Assembly: GCA_963853835.1 (NCBI GenBank)
Contig: OY970832.1
Location: 4,794,001 to 4,858,000, forward strand
DNA length: 64,000 nt
DNA from: Calendula officinalis
Lineage: Eukaryota > Streptophyta > Magnoliopsida > Asterales > Asteraceae
Reading direction: 5' to 3'
In this document: one piece after another, positions 46,997 to 58,319 of the stretch
Position numbering within the stretch: position 1 is the stretch's first letter
Layout: each line of letters opens with the position of its first letter
Notes under the pieces: model-generated
What the model saw: the letters and a program-made list of their open reading frames with translations, nothing else
Told to the model about the DNA's origin: nothing
Database searches by the model: none
Made by a program: the position numbers and the translations under genes

Positions 46997-47627
46997 TCGT
47001 CAGGAACAGATTTCTTGGCTGCAATTCTTTTTACAAGTTCATTCTTGGTCTAGTGGTTAATGGTAGTATGTGCACATGTTTTTAGAGGTTAGCTATGGTG
47101 GTTTTCGGCTACGCTTCGTTACTCTTGGTGGGGGCGATCGGACTCCTTCGTATTCGTTATGTAAGGAGGGATCACCGTGCCTCTAGTAAAGAAGCCATCG
47201 GTTGACTGTTGTTGGCCGACAACAGTTGAAGGTACTCGCCCGACCGCCGATCCTCTTATAACGTCCAATTGCTTGTGGAAGTTTGGACGGGTTTTCCCTA
47301 TTGATTTCTCTCGATTTTCTAATTTGTTGTGGTTATGCAAATTGACGTTTATTTCTATTCACTTAGCTTTGTGCTAATCCCTCATTTGTTGACTCTTTTC
47401 AGGTTATGGTTTTAGCTTGACTAGAGTCGGGTTTTGGAAGTCTGACCGTACTCTGATTTTGTAAACCAAGTCGAGCCTGATTTTCAGTAACACCGTAAAT
47501 GTTTTATATATTCAATTAATATGTAAATGGTTTTTATGTTGTGTAATAAGTAGGAGTTATGGTATTTCTTAATTCGCTTCCGTATGCTTATTTAAAAAAA
47601 AATGGCTCTAGGATTGTGGTGTTACAA

Positions 47628-47641
47628 TTTGGTATCAGAGA
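47628..47641 (+). other. Primer-binding site (initiator Met tRNA type)
   Basis: TTTGGTATCAGAG, one base after the LTR end, matches the TGGTATCAGAGC complement of the 3' end of plant initiator methionine tRNA except for the last base (A instead of C). It is the minus-strand primer site for reverse transcription. Confidence 0.85.
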
Positions 47642-47826
47642 CTAGGTTTGGCGATGGTTGCACATTTAGGTGTACCATTCCCAAATCTTGGCTCGAGTTG
47701 GTCAAACTTCCATAATATTGGGAGTGGATTAGTCGAGTGAATATGAATTGTGTGTTAGTAGTAGTTAGTAGATAGGTACTAACGATTTAAACTAATAGTT
47801 CGTGAGATGTTGTGTTTGTTACAGAT

Positions 47827-48606
47827 ATGACAGATAGCGATCCCAATCCGCCGATAACCATGCCGAGCCCCGAACAAGGAATCATTGGTACTTCTCGGGA
47901 TACAAATGAAGACAGGGAAGATTATATTATAAGAATGGAAAGTCAATTGGAACATCTTCAAAATCTGGTTGATAGCATGAGTCAGAACCAAAACAACCAA
48001 CCACCAAACTTCCCTCCCGTGTTTACTCCATCAATGTTCGTTCCTACCATGCAAATTCCCACAACTCCAGCCTTTACCATGAAGGTTACCCTAATGTCAA
48101 CCACACCCGAACCTAATCCAATAATGTCACAACCACAATACTTTTATGTTAACCCAAGCCAAGGTTTACCTCAATACCAATTTACCAATCAATCTTACCC
48201 ATTCGGCATGAAGCCAAGTTGCACTTTCAAACAATTTTTAGACTGTAAACCCCCTAAATTTAGTGGAAGCAGGGATCCCAATATCACCATGAACTGGTTG
48301 AGGGAAATGGAGAGAACCCTAGACGCTTGCGGGTGTGATGATCAACACCGGGTGATGTATGCGACACGGAAATTAGTAGGTGGTGCTATGAATTGGTGGG
48401 ATACTTTAATTGAGCATCTACCCAAGGAAGTCAAAAACAGTATAACATGGGATCAATTTAAAGAACAAGTGTGCAAGCGTTATTGCAATTCGTTTGAGAT
48501 GGATAGAATTCGGTCTGAATTCTTAAATCTGAGAATGACCGAGAGAATGACGGTTGATGATTTGATCGAACAATTTAATGAAAAGCTGAGGTTTGTGCAA
48601 CAATAG
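47827..48606 (+). pseudogene. Tekay-like gag, N-terminal part
   Basis: The first 260 residues of Gag start at an ATG (MTDSDPNPP) about 200 bases after the LTR. The retrotrans_gag region is recognisable by FKQFLDCKPPKFSG, NWLREMERTLDACGC, MYATRKLVGGAMNWWDT, TWDQFKEQVCKRY and EFLNLRM. This domain forms the capsid-like shell. The frame ends at an in-frame TAG (48604-48606), directly after FVQQ and before VPDEPSKIKHF. The same frame continues on the far side, so this is a point mutation in mid-gag and not a natural end. Readthrough is conceivable but unsupported. Confidence 0.9.
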
Positions 48607-49398
48607 GTTCCCGATGAGCCATCGAAAATAAAGCATTTTATTGGTGCTTTGCGACCCGAGTACCGAACTACTGCAAGGCTTGCTACTACACTATCACAGG
48701 CTTTTGATTTGGCCAAAACTGTTGAAGGCGATTTAAATTCGCGTGATTGGGTGACCAAAGATAGACCGGAGTATCAAAAGTTCAAGTCCACACAATCGGG
48801 TTCTCAACAAAGCAAGAAGGGGAAGGGAAATCAAAGGTTTACAAGTTCGAATCGTAAACAGTCGGGTGGAAATTCGGGTCAAAAGACACAGTGGTGTGTT
48901 AGATGTAGATCTTCTCATAGTGGGGCTTGTACGGCTCAAACGATGCGGTGTGTCAGGTGCGGTCAGTATGGGCACGAGATGAATGATTGTAAATTCCCAA
49001 GAAGTGTTTGCTGGAATTGTCATAAAGAAGGTCACAGAGTCGATGATTGTCCTTCGGATAGAAGATCGGGTTCGTGTTCTGGGTCGGTTGGGAGATCGGT
49101 GGCATCATCTCCTCAAAAGAGGAAGAACCGTCCTACATCAGAGGGTCGAGCTTTCAAAATGACGGTCGAAGAGGCTACCACTACTGACGATGTTATTACT
49201 GGTATGTTCCCGATAAATAACATTGATGCTCGTGTATTGTTTGATTCTAGAGCTAATCGCTCATTTATTTCTGTGGATTTTCATGCTAAGTTAAAATTGC
49301 CTACATCTGTGGTAACTACTCCATTGGAAGTGGAAGTAGCTGATGGTTATGTGGTGCCAGTCACAACATCTGTGACTGGGGCGAATATTGATATATAA
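48607..49398 (+). pseudogene. Tekay-like gag C-terminus and protease
   Basis: It continues in the gag frame from VPDEPSKIKHF. Two CCHC zinc knuckles bind RNA (CVRCGQYGHEMNDC and CWNCHKEGHRVDDC). A basic Ser/Arg-rich linker and the aspartic protease follow. The protease active-site triplet is DSR (FDSRANRSFIS, arginine codon AGA at 49249-49251), where the family has DSG, so proteolysis would be lost even without the stops. An in-frame TAA at 49396-49398 cuts the protease domain. The same frame resumes with GACFNMF. Confidence 0.9.
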
Positions 49399-49413
49399 GG
49401 AGCATGTTTTAAT

Positions 49414-51981
49414 ATGTTTTTACTCTTAATGCCAATATCTGGTTTTGATGTGATCCTTGGAATGGATTGGCTTAGTTTAAATATAGCATTAATTAATTGT
49501 GACAAGAAATTGATTTCATTTCCATTGCCTGACGGGACACACGTAGTGGCCCGTGGGGATCGGGTTAGTACATTTCTCCCTATTATTTCGTTCATGAAAG
49601 CTAGAAAATCTCTTGTCAAAGGATGTGAATCGTTTCTTGCTTATGCCATTGATGTCAGAAAAGAAAAGCAGGTTGTTAGAGACATCCGGGTGGTATCGGA
49701 ATACCCGGAGGTCTTTCCCGATGAGTTGCCTGGGTTACCTCCTATTCGGGAGGTAGAGTTTAAAATCGATTTGGTTCCGGGAGCCAGTCCCGTAGCCAGG
49801 GCTCCGTACAGGTTAGCACCGTCAGAAATTCGGGAAATGATGACACAAATACAAGAATTATTGGATAAGGGTTTTATCAGGCCGAGTTCATCGCCTTGGG
49901 GTGCACCAGTTTTGTTTGTTAAAAAGAAAGACGGCACTATGAGAATGTGTATTGATTACCGTGAGTTGAATAAGAGAACGGTTAAGAATATGTATCCGTT
50001 ACCACGTGTTGATGACTTGTTTGATCAATTACAAGGGGCCTCGTACTTTTCAAAGATTGATTTAAGGTCGGGTTATCATCAAGTCCGGGTTCATGAGAAC
50101 GATATCCCAAAAACCGCGTTTCGAACGAGATACGGTCACTACGAATTTCTAGTCATGCCGTTTGGTTTGACGAATGCTCCCGCTATATTCATGGATCTTA
50201 TGAACCGGGTATGTCGACCGTTTCTCGATAAATTTGTAATTGTTTTTATTGATGATATACTAATATATTCCAAAACCGATTTGGATCATGAGAATCATTT
50301 AAGGCAAGTTTTAGACACTTTGAAACGAGAACAACTCTATGCTAAGTTCTCGAAGTGTGAGTTTTGGCTCCGTGAGGTGCAGTTTTTGGGGCATGTAATT
50401 TGTAAAGAAGGGGTGAAAGTGGACCCGTCTAAGATAACCGCGGTGATGAATTGGAGTGCCCCGAAGACTCCATCCGAAATTAAAAGTTTTCTAGGTTTGG
50501 CCGGTAATTATAGAAGGTTCATCAAGAATTTCTCAAAGATTGCTAGTCCGTTGACAAAGTTGACACGAAAAGATGTTCTTTATCGGTGGGGTGATGAACA
50601 AGAAAAGGCGTTTCAATTGTTAAAACAATTATTGTGTCAAGCTCCAATACTTGCCTTACCCGAGGGCTCAGATGATTTTATAGTTTATTGTGATGCATCT
50701 TATTCGGGTTTGGGTTGTGTACTAATGCAAAGAGATCGGGTGATTGCTTATGCCTCTCGACAATTGAAATCCCATGAAAAGAATTACCCGACTCATGATT
50801 TAGAGCTCGCGGCGGTAATTTTCGCATTAAAGTTGTGGAGGCATTATCTTTATGGAACCAAATGTGTTATATGTACCGATCATAAAAGTCTTCAATATGT
50901 TTTCACACAAAAAGATTTGAATGTAAGACAACGAAGGTGGTTAGAGCTCATTAAAGAGTATGATTGTGAAATTCGGTACCACCCGGGGAAAGCTAATGTA
51001 GTTGCCGATGCCTTAAGCCGTAAGGGATCATCGGAAGTGATCCAATTCATGCGTATGAAAATCGTGTCAGATCTTGTTGATAGGTTAAGAATATGCCAGA
51101 TAGAAGCTTTGAAAGATGAGAACTTGAAATCGGAAATTATGTTAAAGCGGAAAGATGAGTTGGTTGATGATTCACGAAGGTTGAAAACGTTTCGGTCACG
51201 AATTTGGGTACCGTTACTTGGGGGATTACGGGAATTAATATTAGTTGAATCACATAAATCACGTTTATCTATTCATCCGGGTTGTACAAAAATGTACAAT
51301 GACTTGAAAGTTTTGTATTGGTGGCCCTCTATGAAGTTAGATATTGCCCGATTTGTTAAAAAATGCCATGTTTGTGCTCAAGTCAAGGTCGAACATCAAA
51401 AACCGTATGGGTCGTTAAAACAGTTAGATATTCCCGAGTGGAAGTGGGAGAATATTACAATGGATTTCGTCACGAAATTACCTCGTACCCAAAAGAATCA
51501 CGATATGATATGGGTAATTGTCGATCGGTTGACCAAAAGTGCTCACTTTTTGGCCACAAACGAAACCGCGTCGCTCGACAAATTGGCTAAATTGTATATT
51601 GATGAGATTGTTTCTCGACATGGTATCCCATTATCTATTTTGTCCGATCGGGATCCACGTTTTGTTTCTAACTTTTGGAAGAGTTTGCAAAGAGAATTAG
51701 GTTCTCGGGTGAATTTGAGCACGGCGTATCACCCACAAACAGACGGTCAGACAGAAAGAACCATTCAGACTTTGGAAGATATGTTAAGGGCTTGTGTATT
51801 GGAATATGGTGGGTCGTGGGATTCTCATTTGCCTTTGATCGAATTCGCTTATAACAACTCGTATCATTCGAGTATTAAAATGCCACCATATGAAATGTTG
51901 TATGGTAGACGGTGTAGAAATCCCACATGTTGGCTTGAAGCGGAGAAAAACAGTTTGCGGGTCCCGAGATTGTTCAGATAA
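49414..51981 (+). pseudogene. Tekay-like pol: end of protease, RT, RNase H, integrase
   Basis: This open frame of 855 codons begins in the protease tail (FDVILGMDWL). RT covers about residues 130-310: PYRLAP, SSSPWGAPVLFVKKKDG, FSKIDLRSGYHQ, and a catalytic FIDD with aspartates at residues 280-281. RNase H follows at about 415-535 (YCDAS, TDHKSLQY, ADALSRK). Integrase runs from about 600, with an HHCC finger (ESHKSRLSIHPG; CHVCAQVK) and a DDE core (TMDFVTKLP, LSDRDPRF, HPQTDGQTER). All catalytic motifs look intact. A one-base deletion in a G run near 51941 shifts the frame and ends it at RVPRLFR. The start given is the first ATG after the upstream stop, not a native start. Confidence 0.93.
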
Positions 51982-52532
51982 CGGCCGATAAGGTGGCAAT
52001 TGCACGTGAAAAGTTAAAAGCCGCTCGGGATAGACAGAAAATGTATGCGGATCCACGACGTCGACCCGTAACTTTTGTTGAGGGTGAACGGGTTTATTTG
52101 AAGGTTTCTCCGTGGAAAGGTGTTATCCGTTTCGGGAAACGGGGAAAGTTAGCACCGAGATTTATTGGGCCGTTTGTTATTCGTCAAGTGGTGAATGACC
52201 AAATCGTTGCACTTGATCTTCCTCCTGAATTGTCGGGTATTCATGACACGTTCAATGTGTGTTATTTGAGGAAGTGTAATATTGATGAGGAAATCCCGGT
52301 GTTACCGATTGTAGATTTAAAGGTGGATTCGAGAAAAAGGTTAGTTGAAGAGCCGGTGGAAATTTTAGATCGAAAGGTAACAAAGTTGAGAAAGAAACAG
52401 ATACCGATGGTTTTGGTTAAATGGAAACATAGTTTGGGTGCCGATATGACGTGGGAAACCGAATCAGATATGAAGAATCGTTATCCGAATTTTTTTGATC
52501 AAGGTGAGATTCCGGGGACGGAATCTCTTTAA
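51941..52532 (+). pseudogene. Tekay-like integrase C-terminus with chromodomain-like tail
   Basis: The remaining part of the polyprotein lies in the shifted frame. AARDRQKMYAD and the conserved VYLKVSPWKGVIRFGKRGKL segment form the integrase C-terminal domain. A chromodomain-like tail follows (PVEILDRKVTKLRKKQIPM, then LVKWKH and MTWETESDMKNRYP). In chromoviruses such tails contact modified histones and steer integration into heterochromatin. The first aromatic cage residue is not obvious, as in many plant group members. It ends with TAA 12 bases before the LTR. Confidence 0.88.
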
Positions 52533-52544
52533 GGAGGGGAGATT
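52531..52544 (+). other. Polypurine tract of the Tekay-like element
   Basis: AAGGAGGGGAGATT abuts the 3' LTR start at 52545, directly after the pol stop codon. It is the expected plus-strand primer. Confidence 0.85.
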
Positions 52545-54843
52545 TGTAACATCGCGAGACCCGACCCTTAATATTTTATTACTTTTGGTAAGTAATATCT
52601 TATTGTTTAGTATTTTATTATTTTATATGATTTTATTTGATTTAATTGAATTAATTGTATTTTTAACCATGAGGTTAAAAATTAGTAAAACTGAGATATT
52701 TAAATGTTAAAATGATTTTTACATATTTGAGTTCATTTCTGAACCGGGGTTCTAAAAATATCTTCGTTGTTAAAATTGGAGTTAGTTAGGTCTAAATTAA
52801 TTATCTGCGAACCTAATAATCTATACTGTGTTAAATGAAAAATACCTGATGTGGGGGAGGGGGGTGCGTGGCCTTGTATGAGGCAGGTGTCAAAATATTG
52901 GTTTTCCCCTCTTGTCTCTTTGCCAGTCACGACACAAGCACACACACACAACACACATTTGGAGTTTTTGCTTGATTGAAGAATTGGTGCAAAGTTCCTT
53001 TAATTTCTGCTGTGATTTTGTGATTAGAGGCAAGATTAAGTAAGTTTTCTTCCTTCTTAAGCTAGGGTTTCATGTTCTTGATGTAGGGATGAACTAGGGT
53101 TCTTGAGCTAGTGGGTTTTCATGAAGTTCTTGGTGAATCTTGCTTGTAATCCGAAATTGATGCTTGATTTGGTGTTTATTTGAGTTCTTGCAAGTATTTT
53201 ATGATTTGTTGTTAGTGTTAGCTCATTTGGTGAAGCTTTCATAAAGCTTCATCAATGGTGGTTTTGGGAAGAAGATGGCTTTTTCCCTAATTTGATGAAT
53301 TGTGTATTTTGATGTTCTTAATGTTGTGTTAGGTTAGTTATGTATGTTAAATGGTGATTGTTAGTTATGAAGAAATTCTAGTTGCTTGTTATGAAATTGC
53401 ATTTGTGTGGGTAGTGTTTGGCTAAAATGGAAATTTAGTCATAACTAGCTAAATTTGTAGATTGTTGACTTTGGTCAAACCTGGGAATTGACTTTTAGTC
53501 TTGTAAGGCTTGTAAACTTTAATTATCAATTTCATGTTAGAAATGTGTTAGTTGAATGAATTGTAAGCTCAATTGTGTAGGTTTCATGTCTTCACCCGTT
53601 TGGTTGCTTAATTGTGCAATTGACTTAAATAAAGTCAAAATTGGTAATACTTGCAATTGAATGCAAGTAGTATGTTGGTTATGTAATTTTGATGTTGATC
53701 ATGTAGTCTAACTCATTGAATAATGTTGTGTGAATGCCCGACACATGGTTCTTGTTTTGACCCGTTTGGGCCTAAGGTGCAATTTGACCAATTGGCATAA
53801 TGAATTGACTTGATGAAGTTTAGACCTTAGTAGTTGTTATGTGTAAAAAAAATACAAGAAATTGGTTGTAAGTTGTGGTTGCAAGATGTGGTCTTAAACT
53901 TGTATTATTTATTAAACATTTGGTGATTTCGGGTAACTAATTCGGTATTCATTTTGTACAGGAAAAGGGAAGGAGCCTCAGTGATATAAGATCATTGAGC
54001 TCGACACGAATAAGGAAGCTAAGGTGAGTGGACTTAACCTTCTTTCTTGTGTGATGTACAAAATTAGGGAATGGTAGAGTTTTGAGAAAAGTGCAGGAAT
54101 TTGGTATCTGAGGGAGTTCGCGTCGCGAACTTGTGGTCGCGATCGCGAACTCGAGTCAGAGAAATTGGGGTCTGGTCGTGATGTAGTTCCCGATTCGTGA
54201 ACTCTTAGTTCGCGACGCGAACTCTGAGTTCACGACGCGAACTTCGTCAGGAACAGATTTCTTGGTCTAGTGGTTAATGGTAGTATGTGCACATGTTTTT
54301 AGAGGTTAGCTATGGTGGTTTTCGGCTACGCTTCGTTACTCTTGGTGGGGGCGATCGGACTCCTTCGTATTCGTTATGTAAGGAGGGATCACCGTGCCTC
54401 TAGTAAAGAAGCCATCGGTTGACTGTTGTTGGCCGACAACAGTTGAAGGTCCTCGCCCGACCGCCGATCCTCTTATAACGTCCAATTGCTTGTGGAAGTT
54501 TGGACGGGTTTTCCCTATTGATTTCTCTCGATTTTCTAATTTGTTGTGGTTATGCAAATTGACGTTTATTTCTATTCACTTAACTTTGTGCTAATCCCTC
54601 ATTTGTTGACTCTTTTCAGGTTATGGTTTTAGCTTGACTAGAGTCGGGTTTTGGAAGTCTGACCGTACTCTGATTTTGTAAACCAAGTCGAGCCTGATTT
54701 TCAGTAACACCGTAAATGTTTTATATATTCAATTAATATGTAAATGGTTTTTATGTTGTGTAATAAGTAGGAGTTATGGTATTTCTTAATTCGCTTCCGT
54801 ATGCTTATTTAAAAAAAAATGGCTCTAGGATTGTGGTGTTACA
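52545..54843 (+). mobile_element. 3' LTR of the Tekay-like element
   Basis: 2,299 bp, TGTAACATCGCGAGACCC to GTGTTACA. It is 27 bases shorter than the 5' LTR through a 30-bp deletion between direct TTCTTGG repeats, offset by small gains in a CA run and an A run. The micro-exon (53962-54023) and palindrome array (54115-54243) are retained. Confidence 0.95.
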
Positions 54844-54848
54844 ACAAA

Positions 54849-55430
54849 TGCCTTTAAAACATGGAAAATGATAATGATAACCCTTAGGACTGTCAATAAG
54901 AAGGTAAAAGTAATGTAAAAATCACCCTCTGAATTTAAGAATAGTATTTTATCAATGAATGTATAACGGTTTTATGCATGTTATAGACAACCCTAAGAAC
55001 CGTCATTAACAAAACTCTTAAAATATTATCAATGACATATAAATAGTAGTACGTCTCTTAAAATAGTATTTTATCAATGACATATAAATAGTAGTACGTC
55101 CATGCGAGATTGTTTATAGATACACGATGACAACATGCTAAGCAAAAAGTCGATGGGGTTAGGTCATGTAACCAGTTTAAGTTATATTATATATTATATA
55201 TTCATATATATATTTGGTTAGGGTGTCAATCCGGTTCTCATATCAAGTTAGAATTTTACCAGGTTACCCGTTGAGTTTGATGTAATATAATATAAGCAAC
55301 AACCAAATCATATAAGGAATTCGGTTGATCGTATTTCAGGTTGAACCTATCAGATTGGTTTGATTATAAACCAAAACTTTATCTTTTACAAACTACTACC
55401 TAAATAATATTTTACTTCATATAAAATATA
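54849..55430. other. AT-rich spacer with MITE remnants
   Basis: ACCCTTAGGACTGTCAATAAG near 54880 and ACAACCCTAAGAACCGTCATTAAC near 54990 are facing, degenerate ends of the GGTTTTGATAAT MITE family. A 35-base direct repeat around TATAAATAGTAGTACGTC occurs at about 55037 and 55081. No gene was seen. Confidence 0.5.
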
Positions 55431-55730
55431 CTACTTCCGTGATACATTTGAAGAAAAACGGTTTTTGAGACAAAAGATTAAAAATGTAGTTTAAGATAGA
55501 TTAAGTGGATAGTTAGTGCATAATGGGTCTCACTTCTTTTGAATATAGTGATATTAATGATGTTTAAAAGTAAAAGTAAGGTAAAATGGTAATTTCACTT
55601 TATTAAAGTAGATAGTTAGTGTAGAAGGGGTCCCACTTTTTTTCCAAATAAGGTAAATTTTAAAAGTGTATCACTTATTTTATTTTATCCCTAAATAGAA
55701 AGTGTATCACTTATTTTGATATGAAGGTAG
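55431..55730. mobile_element. Tc1/mariner-type MITE (AAGTGATAC family)
   Basis: The left end, CTACTTCCGTGATACATTTG, and right end, GTATCACTTATTTTGATATG plus AAGGTAG, form an inverted pair flanked by TA. The interior shares ATAGTTAGT and CCCACTTTTTTT-type words with 5079-5361, so it is an independent insertion of the same family. Confidence 0.65.
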
Positions 55731-55979
55731 TATATGATTCTAATATACTTAGTTTTCTATATAATTACTAAAGAAAATGGATAGAATAGAAAAAACTACC
55801 ATAAGCAACTTAAGAAAATCAGATCTCAAAACAACCTTCTATCCTCAAAGTCAAATAACATGATAATTGTCATGCTAAAAACAGAAAAATTAGAAAATTA
55901 GAAGTCTAATTCATGATTTGAAAATGGGCAAAAAGAATTTGAAAAGGGAAAAATTATATGGTGATAAAGATAATGTTGG

Positions 55980-56380
55980 GGAAGTAGTATACAGCGAGGG
56001 CCCGTCGCCCATATCTCCTTCTGTCCTGGAAGATATGGATGGATTACCATTTAAAACCTTCAAGAATTATCTCCTGTGACTTCACTCGAAACAAGCACCG
56101 ACACGTGGACTCATCTGAACATACACCGACTTTTATGCTTTTTTCAGATCTGATCAAGACATGCCACGTTGCTGACGTGGATGTTACAAATTTTGAATGG
56201 ATAAGATCATAAGACTCACGTTTTCATTCCTTCACGTATCTAGAATTTTCATTTCACATTTCCTCGTCTAAGTAGTTAACCATACCGGATCACTTCTACA
56301 CTGACACATTTAATGACAATAATTTTTCACTATATTTATTATTTTAGACAAAGTATAAAATATATTACACAACATACACG
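55980..56380 (+). promoter_or_regulatory. Orphan promoter-like region with G-box, ABRE pair and I-box
   Basis: A G-box, CACGTG (56102-56107), is followed by an inverted pair CCACGT-TGCTG-ACGTGG (56164-56180) and an I-box, GATAAG (56200-56205). GTATAAAATA, a possible TATA box, lies near 56349. This combination is typical of light- or ABA-regulated plant promoters bound by bZIP and MYB-related factors. The region is less AT-rich than its surroundings. No open reading frame follows within 1.5 kb, so it may be a detached promoter fragment or chance. Confidence 0.3.
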
Positions 56381-57960
56381 TTTGCATTTCATGTTAAACT
56401 CTATTTCTCCTGTCTCCCTCTTCTTCGGTTAAACGAAGAGATTGAAGGAAAAAGCAAAAAAATTGATGTGCTAACGATGGACTAATAACCCCTTATTACA
56501 CTTTATATTAGATAAATTATGTAATGTTAATATTATGCATCATTTCCTAATTTTTAACTTATAAATAATTATTAATGTTTTTAACAAGTGTTATTGTTAA
56601 CACAATCCTAATTTAATAACTACAGATCTACGCAGCCATTTTTTATTTTTTGAGTTCGATAACTTGAATTGTCTTTTAAAAAAATAATAATAATATAAGG
56701 AAAATACTAACTATTGCCCAAAATTCTAAAATAAATTATTACATCATTTATATTCGTTACCAGTGTTGTCCAATTTATCCAATCAACCTCTCGTCGGCCT
56801 TGTGATTAAAGATTAAAAAAAATCAAAGTATACATATATCTACGAGTGTAACTTGACAAAACATACAACATAAACGGCATAATCATCAAGATGTCTAACT
56901 TGAATGTCAACTATGTTAAGCTGTACTTATAGAAAAAGACTATTTGTCTCGTAAGAGATTAAAGTTCAAATATTACTGTGTAACACTTTATAATGATAAA
57001 GGGAAAAAGTCTGAAATTGTTACAAGAATAATAATAGTCTTAATAGAAATCTGACTCTCCATTTATTTGTTTACCTGTTATATATAACTTAAATGACCTG
57101 TTTATAAGAAAATTTTAAAATAAATTTCACCTTTAATGAATGGTTTGAATTTTAGTTATTTTTTTGAATAATTGGGATGACGACTTCAATGAATAGAAGA
57201 AGGTCTTTTGAATTAAATATGTAATTGTTGGATACTTATTTGCCTTTAACATAAAAATATAAAGAGTTGGTGCAATAAGACTTTAATTACAATCGGATGT
57301 ATAAAATAAATGTAAAGGACAAACAATTTGAAGGAAAAAAGCTAAACGTTACCATCAAAACGAAAAAATAAGTAGTTTTAATTTCTAGAATTAGTTGCGG
57401 AGAGCAACCATAACTATTTTTTAAAATAAATAATAAACAGTCACTCTAGTAAATTACGTAAGGCTTATATATAATATTGTCATCTTGTGGTAAAATTACA
57501 CATAAAATTAGTGACAGAATATCTTAAACAGATATAAAACGTTATGTTTAAAAAGTATCATACATGTGTGTTTATAAAAAATGTTACATGCGACTACTTA
57601 AACATGTCTAAAAATATGTGTAGCGAAGTACATGTGATAAGCTTTCATATAAAAAGTCATTCTTGTACAAACATACACACAAGTGTTAGAACCGCCTATG
57701 AGCCTCCTTTTTAATATTTTAATCTCATTTTTCTTTTATTTATTCTTTGTAGCTAGAAAAGAAGATCTTTGTCAAGATAATCATCTTCACCTAACAACTA
57801 GAAAACTTTACTAAAGTGAATATTTATTATCATATATTTAAAGCTTTATTTTTCTTTTATATGTTTTGAATTTTCAAATTTTTTAGTTGAACGGGTATCA
57901 TTTTGATAAATTTGGAACTTAAAATTGTTTACCTTTATTGAAAACTAATTTTTAGATATG
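56381..57960. other. AT-rich intergenic stretch
   Basis: I see no gene, RNA or element boundary. All frames are short. Confidence 0.5.
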
Positions 57961-58120
57961 TTAGACCACTCCCAATGGTGATCCCAACTGACGCCGTCAG
58001 ATTCTGCCAACTCAGCACGCCAACATCACCCATTCTTTTCACTAAATTTAGACCCCACCATTTACTTTTCTTTTTATAATAAAATTATACAACTAATTAA
58101 AACATATAAGTAATAAAAAT

Positions 58121-58315
58121 AAATTACATTAATTAAAAAAGGACATTACATTAAAAAAGACATTAACTAAAAAAAAGACATTACATAAAAAAAGACATTA
58201 ATTAAAAAACCATTGCATAAAAAAAAGACATTAATTAAAAAAAAGACATTACATAAAAAAAGACATTAATTAAAAAAAACATTGCATAAAAAAAGACATT
58301 AATTAAAAAAAACTA
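58121..58315. repeat. Tandem array of AAAAAAGACATTAATT-type units
   Basis: About ten irregular units of 15-20 bases alternate between the forms AAAAAAGACATTACAT, AAAAAAGACATTAATT and AAAACATTGCAT. They lie just downstream of the stop region of the Harbinger ORF (minus strand). The array probably arose by slippage within the element. Confidence 0.85.
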
Positions 58316-58319
58316 ATAG

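Larger units (their letters stand above)
45301..47626 (+). mobile_element. 5' LTR of the Tekay-like element
   Basis: It begins TGTAACATCCCGAGACCC and ends GTGGTGTTACA, 2,326 bp, and should carry the promoter and transcript start. It contains splice-like sites bounding a 62-nt micro-exon and a cluster of five CpG-rich palindromes (46868-46996). It holds 30 bases (47012-47048 region) that the 3' LTR has lost between two TTCTTGG repeats. Confidence 0.95.
45296..54848 (+). mobile_element. Full-length Tekay/Del-like chromovirus (Ty3/gypsy)
   Basis: The element spans 45301-54843 between two copies of the 5-bp target-site duplication ACAAA (45296-45300, 54844-54848). Order is LTR, tRNA-iMet primer site, gag, protease, RT, RNase H, integrase, chromodomain-like tail, polypurine tract, LTR, so all parts of a plant chromovirus are present. 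The LTRs differ by about 18 substitutions by eye over 2.3 kb, plus one 30-bp and two short indels, so the insertion is fairly recent. It is older than the large duplication, whose copies differ about twenty times less. The ORF is interrupted at four places and cannot act autonomously. Clade assignment rests on the chromodomain-like tail, long LTR and motif wording. Confidence 0.95.

Noticed and set aside
48604..48606. TAG in gag as programmed readthrough
   Set aside because: It falls within gag before the zinc knuckles and not at the gag-pol border. The protease change and other lesions show general decay.
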